Origin: an uncultured Slackia sp.
GTDB lineage: Bacteria > Actinomycetota > Coriobacteriia > Coriobacteriales > Eggerthellaceae
Direction of reading: 5' to 3'
Length of the DNA: 64,000 nucleotides
Assembly: GCF_959608125.1 (NCBI RefSeq)
Contig: NZ_CAUHPG010000002.1
Location: 62,001-126,000 of the forward strand
Under the pieces are notes generated by a model, which was given only the letters and a program-made list of their open reading frames with translations, did no database searches and was not told the DNA's origin. This document shows positions 62,069 through 64,000 of the stretch, piece after piece. The position numbers and the translations under genes were made by a program. Numbering within the stretch: the stretch's first letter is position 1; every line of letters begins with the position of its first letter.

Positions 62069-62488
62069 ATGATCAAAGAGCTCGTGAAAGACGAAGCGAT
62101 CCTGACCAAACCGTGCGAGAAGGCCACCCCGGCCGACGAGCGGATCGCCCAGGACCTGGTGGACACCCTGCTCGCCACCGAAGGCGCGGCATGCCTGGCG
62201 GCCAACCAGATCGGCGAGGCCAAGGCCGTCGTCGCCTACCTCGACGAGCAGGACCGACCGCACGTCATGTACAACCCCAAGCTCCTGCTGGGCCTGGGCG
62301 CATTCAGGGCCGAAGAAGGCTGCCTGACCCGCGATGAAGCAAGCATCACCACGCGCTACGACCGCGCCAAGATTTCCTACCACGAGCTGGTGGACGGCGA
62401 GATGAAGCTGCGCAAGGAGGATTTCCAGGGCTGGACCGCCCAGATGCTGCAGCACATGATCGACCACTGCAAAGGCAAGCTCATCTAA
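62069..62488 (+). CDS. Peptide deformylase-like protein with altered catalytic motif
   Basis: 139 residues from ATG 62069 behind GAAGGA. It follows a short peptide-deformylase subfamily: ATEGAACLAANQIGEAKAVV replaces GxGLAAxQ (motif 1), EEGCLTRDEASITTRY is motif 2 with the metal Cys, and QMLQHMIDHCKGKLI is motif 3. In motif 3 the HExxH becomes HMIDH, so the catalytic Glu is Met while both metal His remain. A Cys replaces the second Gly of motif 1. Likely not a normal deformylase; binding or a changed reaction is possible. Terminator follows at 62517-62548. Confidence 0.88.
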   Translation: MIKELVKDEAILTKPCEKATPADERIAQDLVDTLLATEGAACLAANQIGEAKAVVAYLDEQDRPHVMYNPKLLLGLGAFRAEEGCLTRDEASITTRYDRAKISYHELVDGEMKLRKEDFQGWTAQMLQHMIDHCKGKLI

Positions 62489-62516
62489 CGGCTTCACGCG
62501 AAACCAACGACGACGT

Positions 62517-62548
62517 AAGGCGCGCGGCTTCGGCTGCGCGCCTTTTCT
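62517..62548 (+). terminator. Terminator after the deformylase-like gene
   Basis: AAGGCGCGCGGC (62517-62528) and GCTGCGCGCCTT (62533-62544) form a 12-bp stem with one G-T pair and loop TTCG, then TTTTCTTTT. Confidence 0.85.
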
Positions 62549-62594
62549 TTTCTTCGCCTTGGCGCCGCACGAAGCGGCCGTTCGCCGGATAGGG

Positions 62595-62700
62595 TGAAAT
62601 TGAACCGAATCGTAAGTAAGTTCAATTTCATCTGTGCTAGACTGCACGAAAATTGAACTTATATGAACGAAATTGAACTTTTAGCTTTATCCGGTTCAAT
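62595..62700. promoter_or_regulatory. Cluster of TTGAAC operators upstream of the HTH-aminotransferase gene
   Basis: TGAAATTGAAC (62595-62605) and GTTCAATTTCA (62620-62630) are an exact inverted repeat. Direct copies AATTGAACTT follow at 62651-62660 and 62671-62680 (20 bp apart), and an inverted GTTCAAT at 62694-62700. Five half-sites occur within 106 bp. A TAGACT -10-like hexamer (62638-62643) lies between them. Regulation by the gene's own XRE domain is the natural reading. Confidence 0.75.
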
Positions 62701-62720
62701 CCGACCGCAAAGGAGGGTCC

Positions 62721-64000
62721 GTGACTTCCGAGACCTTTTCCGACCGTTTGAAAAACGCCATGGCCGACGCGGGCATGAAGCAGACCGATTTAATCGGCGC
62801 CGCCGCCGCGCGTGGATCGAAGCTCGGCAAAAGCCAGGTGAGCCAATACGTCAGCGGCAAGACCATTCCGCGCAAAGACGTAGCGGCTCTGATTGCGGCG
62901 ATCCTCGATGTAGACGATGCATGGCTTCTGCGCGGCACCGACGGCGAAAAGCCCGCCCTGCCGCCGCGCCGCGCCGCCGCACGCAACGCCACGCAAGCCG
63001 CCCGCACGGAGCGCGCAGAGGCCCCGAGCGCCGCGCAGCGATCAGAACCCGGAAAAGCGCCCGATACGCGAGCCGACGCGCGGCCTGCGACCGCCGACGA
63101 CCCGAACCAGCCCTCCCCTTCTTCTTCAAGGAGCCCCCAGATGCGTGAATTCAAGAAATCGTCCAAGCTCGACAACGTGCTCTACGACGTGCGAGGCCCG
63201 GTCGTCGACGAAGCGGCCCGTCTCGAGCGCGAAGGCCAGCACATCCTCAAGCTCAACATCGGCAACCCGGCGCCGTTCGGATTCCGCACGCCCGACGAGG
63301 TTATCGCCGACATGCGCATGCAGCTGCCCGAATGCGAAGGCTATTCCGACTCGCGCGGCCTGTTCTCGGCGCGCAAGGCGATCATGCAGTATGCCCAGAT
63401 CAAGCACATCCCCAACGTGGACATGGATTCGATTTATACCGGCAACGGCGTATCCGAGCTTATCCAGATGTGCATGCAAGCCCTTCTGGACACCGGCGAC
63501 GAGATTTTGATCCCCTCGCCCGATTACCCGCTGTGGACCGCGTGCGCCACGCTGGCAGGCGGCACGCCTGTGCACTATCTGTGCGACGAGCAGGCCGACT
63601 GGTATCCCGACATCGCCGACATGGAAAGCAAGATCACCCCACGCACCAAGGCGCTCGTCATCATCAACCCCAACAACCCCACCGGCGCCGTGTATCCGCG
63701 CGAGGTGCTCGAGGAAATCGTCGAAGTGGCGCGCAAGCACCAGCTCATGATCTTCTCCGACGAAATCTACGATCGCCTGGTCATGGACGGCGAGGAGCAC
63801 ATCTCGATCGCGTCGCTCGCCCCCGACCTGTTCTGCGTCACGTTCTCGGGCCTGTCGAAATCGCACATGATCGCGGGCTATCGCGTGGGCTGGATGATCA
63901 TGTCGGGCGAAAAGCGCTGCGCGCGCGACTTCATGCTGGGCATCAATATGCTTTCGAACATGCGCCTGTGCTCCAACGTGCCCGCGCAGTCCATCGTGCA
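62721..64000 (+). CDS. XRE-type HTH fused to a class I aminotransferase (AlaA-like), cut by window edge
   Basis: GTG start behind AAAGGAGG; open to the last base (426 residues seen). Residues 5-70: a lambda-repressor-like HTH (FSDRLKNAMADAGMKQTDL, SQVSQYVSGKTIPRKDVAALI, LDVDDAWLLRG). Residues ~75-140: Ala/Arg/Pro-rich disordered linker. From Met141: a fold-type I PLP enzyme close to alanine aminotransferases, with LKLNIGNPAPFGF, YSDSRGLFSARKAI, SPDYPLWTA, INPNNPTGAVY, SDEIYDRL and the PLP Lys380 in SGLSKSHMIAGYRVGW. The architecture parallels MocR regulators, but the DNA-binding domain is XRE rather than GntR and lies in front of an intact enzyme. An internal AAGGAG (63128-63133) 7 nt before ATG 63141 could also yield the enzyme alone. 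Confidence 0.9.
   Translation, partial: MTSETFSDRLKNAMADAGMKQTDLIGAAAARGSKLGKSQVSQYVSGKTIPRKDVAALIAAILDVDDAWLLRGTDGEKPALPPRRAAARNATQAARTERAEAPSAAQRSEPGKAPDTRADARPATADDPNQPSPSSSRSPQMREFKKSSKLDNVLYDVRGPVVDEAARLEREGQHILKLNIGNPAPFGFRTPDEVIADMRMQLPECEGYSDSRGLFSARKAIMQYAQIKHIPNVDMDSIYTGNGVSELIQMCMQALLDTGDEILIPSPDYPLWTACATLAGGTPVHYLCDEQADWYPDIADMESKITPRTKALVIINPNNPTGAVYPREVLEEIVEVARKHQLMIFSDEIYDRLVMDGEEHISIASLAPDLFCVTFSGLSKSHMIAGYRVGWMIMSGEKRCARDFMLGINMLSNMRLCSNVPAQSIV

Noticed and set aside
62663..63148. 161-residue frame beginning before the fusion gene
   Set aside because: Runs out of frame through the HTH domain; the GTG-started fusion frame has a better ribosome site and recognisable domains.

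Overview
The window looks like a chromosomal segment of a high-GC anaerobic actinobacterium, most likely class Coriobacteriia (Eggerthellaceae-like). That placement is an inference from gene content: a single-chain pyruvate:ferredoxin oxidoreductase, a desulfoferrodoxin, AddAB, and ordinary bacterial mra, tuf-secE-nusG-rplK-rplA and rpsB-tsf blocks. No insertion sequence, prophage, rRNA gene or CRISPR array was recognised.

Layout. 1-3983 (minus strand) is the start of a division/cell-wall cluster: mraZ, rsmH, an ftsL-like gene and a penicillin-binding protein cut by the window edge, preceded by a tyrosine recombinase. 4165-9673 holds a DUF1846 protein, NAD kinase, MurJ and methionine aminopeptidase. 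9841-14282 (minus) is a translation/transcription block running from one strong promoter: tRNA-Tyr, tRNA-Thr, tRNA-Met, tuf, rpmG, tRNA-Trp, secE, nusG, rplK, rplA, with hairpins at several junctions. 14523-21233 is metabolic (Na+/solute symporter, type Ic aspartate aminotransferase, pyruvate:ferredoxin oxidoreductase). 21488-28982 is DNA repair (Vsr-like nickase, AddA, AddB). 29196-35646 has an Nfu-type Fe-S protein, desulfoferrodoxin, Lgt, an LCP-family protein, MurA with an unusual hairpin leader, EF-Ts and ribosomal protein S2.

35948-48270 is the accessory part and looks AT-richer by eye. It carries a large unknown membrane protein, a YccF protein, and a compact minus-strand array: a surface protein whose signal peptide is out of frame at an A7 tract, a lipoprotein ending in an LHH-type nuclease domain, a SUKH immunity-like protein and an EcsC-like protein. 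Next come a small XRE regulator, another lipoprotein, a membrane Ser/Thr kinase with its HTH partner, and an AAA/DUF4143 ATPase under three tandem 21-bp palindromes.

48454-64000 returns to core genes: P-type cation ATPase, TetR regulator, TlyA, an ECF sigma factor with a membrane partner, the asp23-nusB-xseB-dxs operon, a C_GCAxxG_C_C protein, a protein made of three RidA domains behind a structured leader, a MATE transporter, a peptide-deformylase-like protein lacking the catalytic Glu, and, running off the right edge, an XRE-type DNA-binding domain fused in frame to a class I aminotransferase. The fusion gene has a cluster of TTGAAC operators upstream and an internal Shine-Dalgarno plus ATG that could also release the enzyme alone.

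The best candidates for something undescribed are the lipoprotein nuclease/SUKH locus with its slippage tract, the HTH-aminotransferase fusion, the triple RidA protein, the palindrome array before the AAA ATPase, and the hairpin leader of murA.
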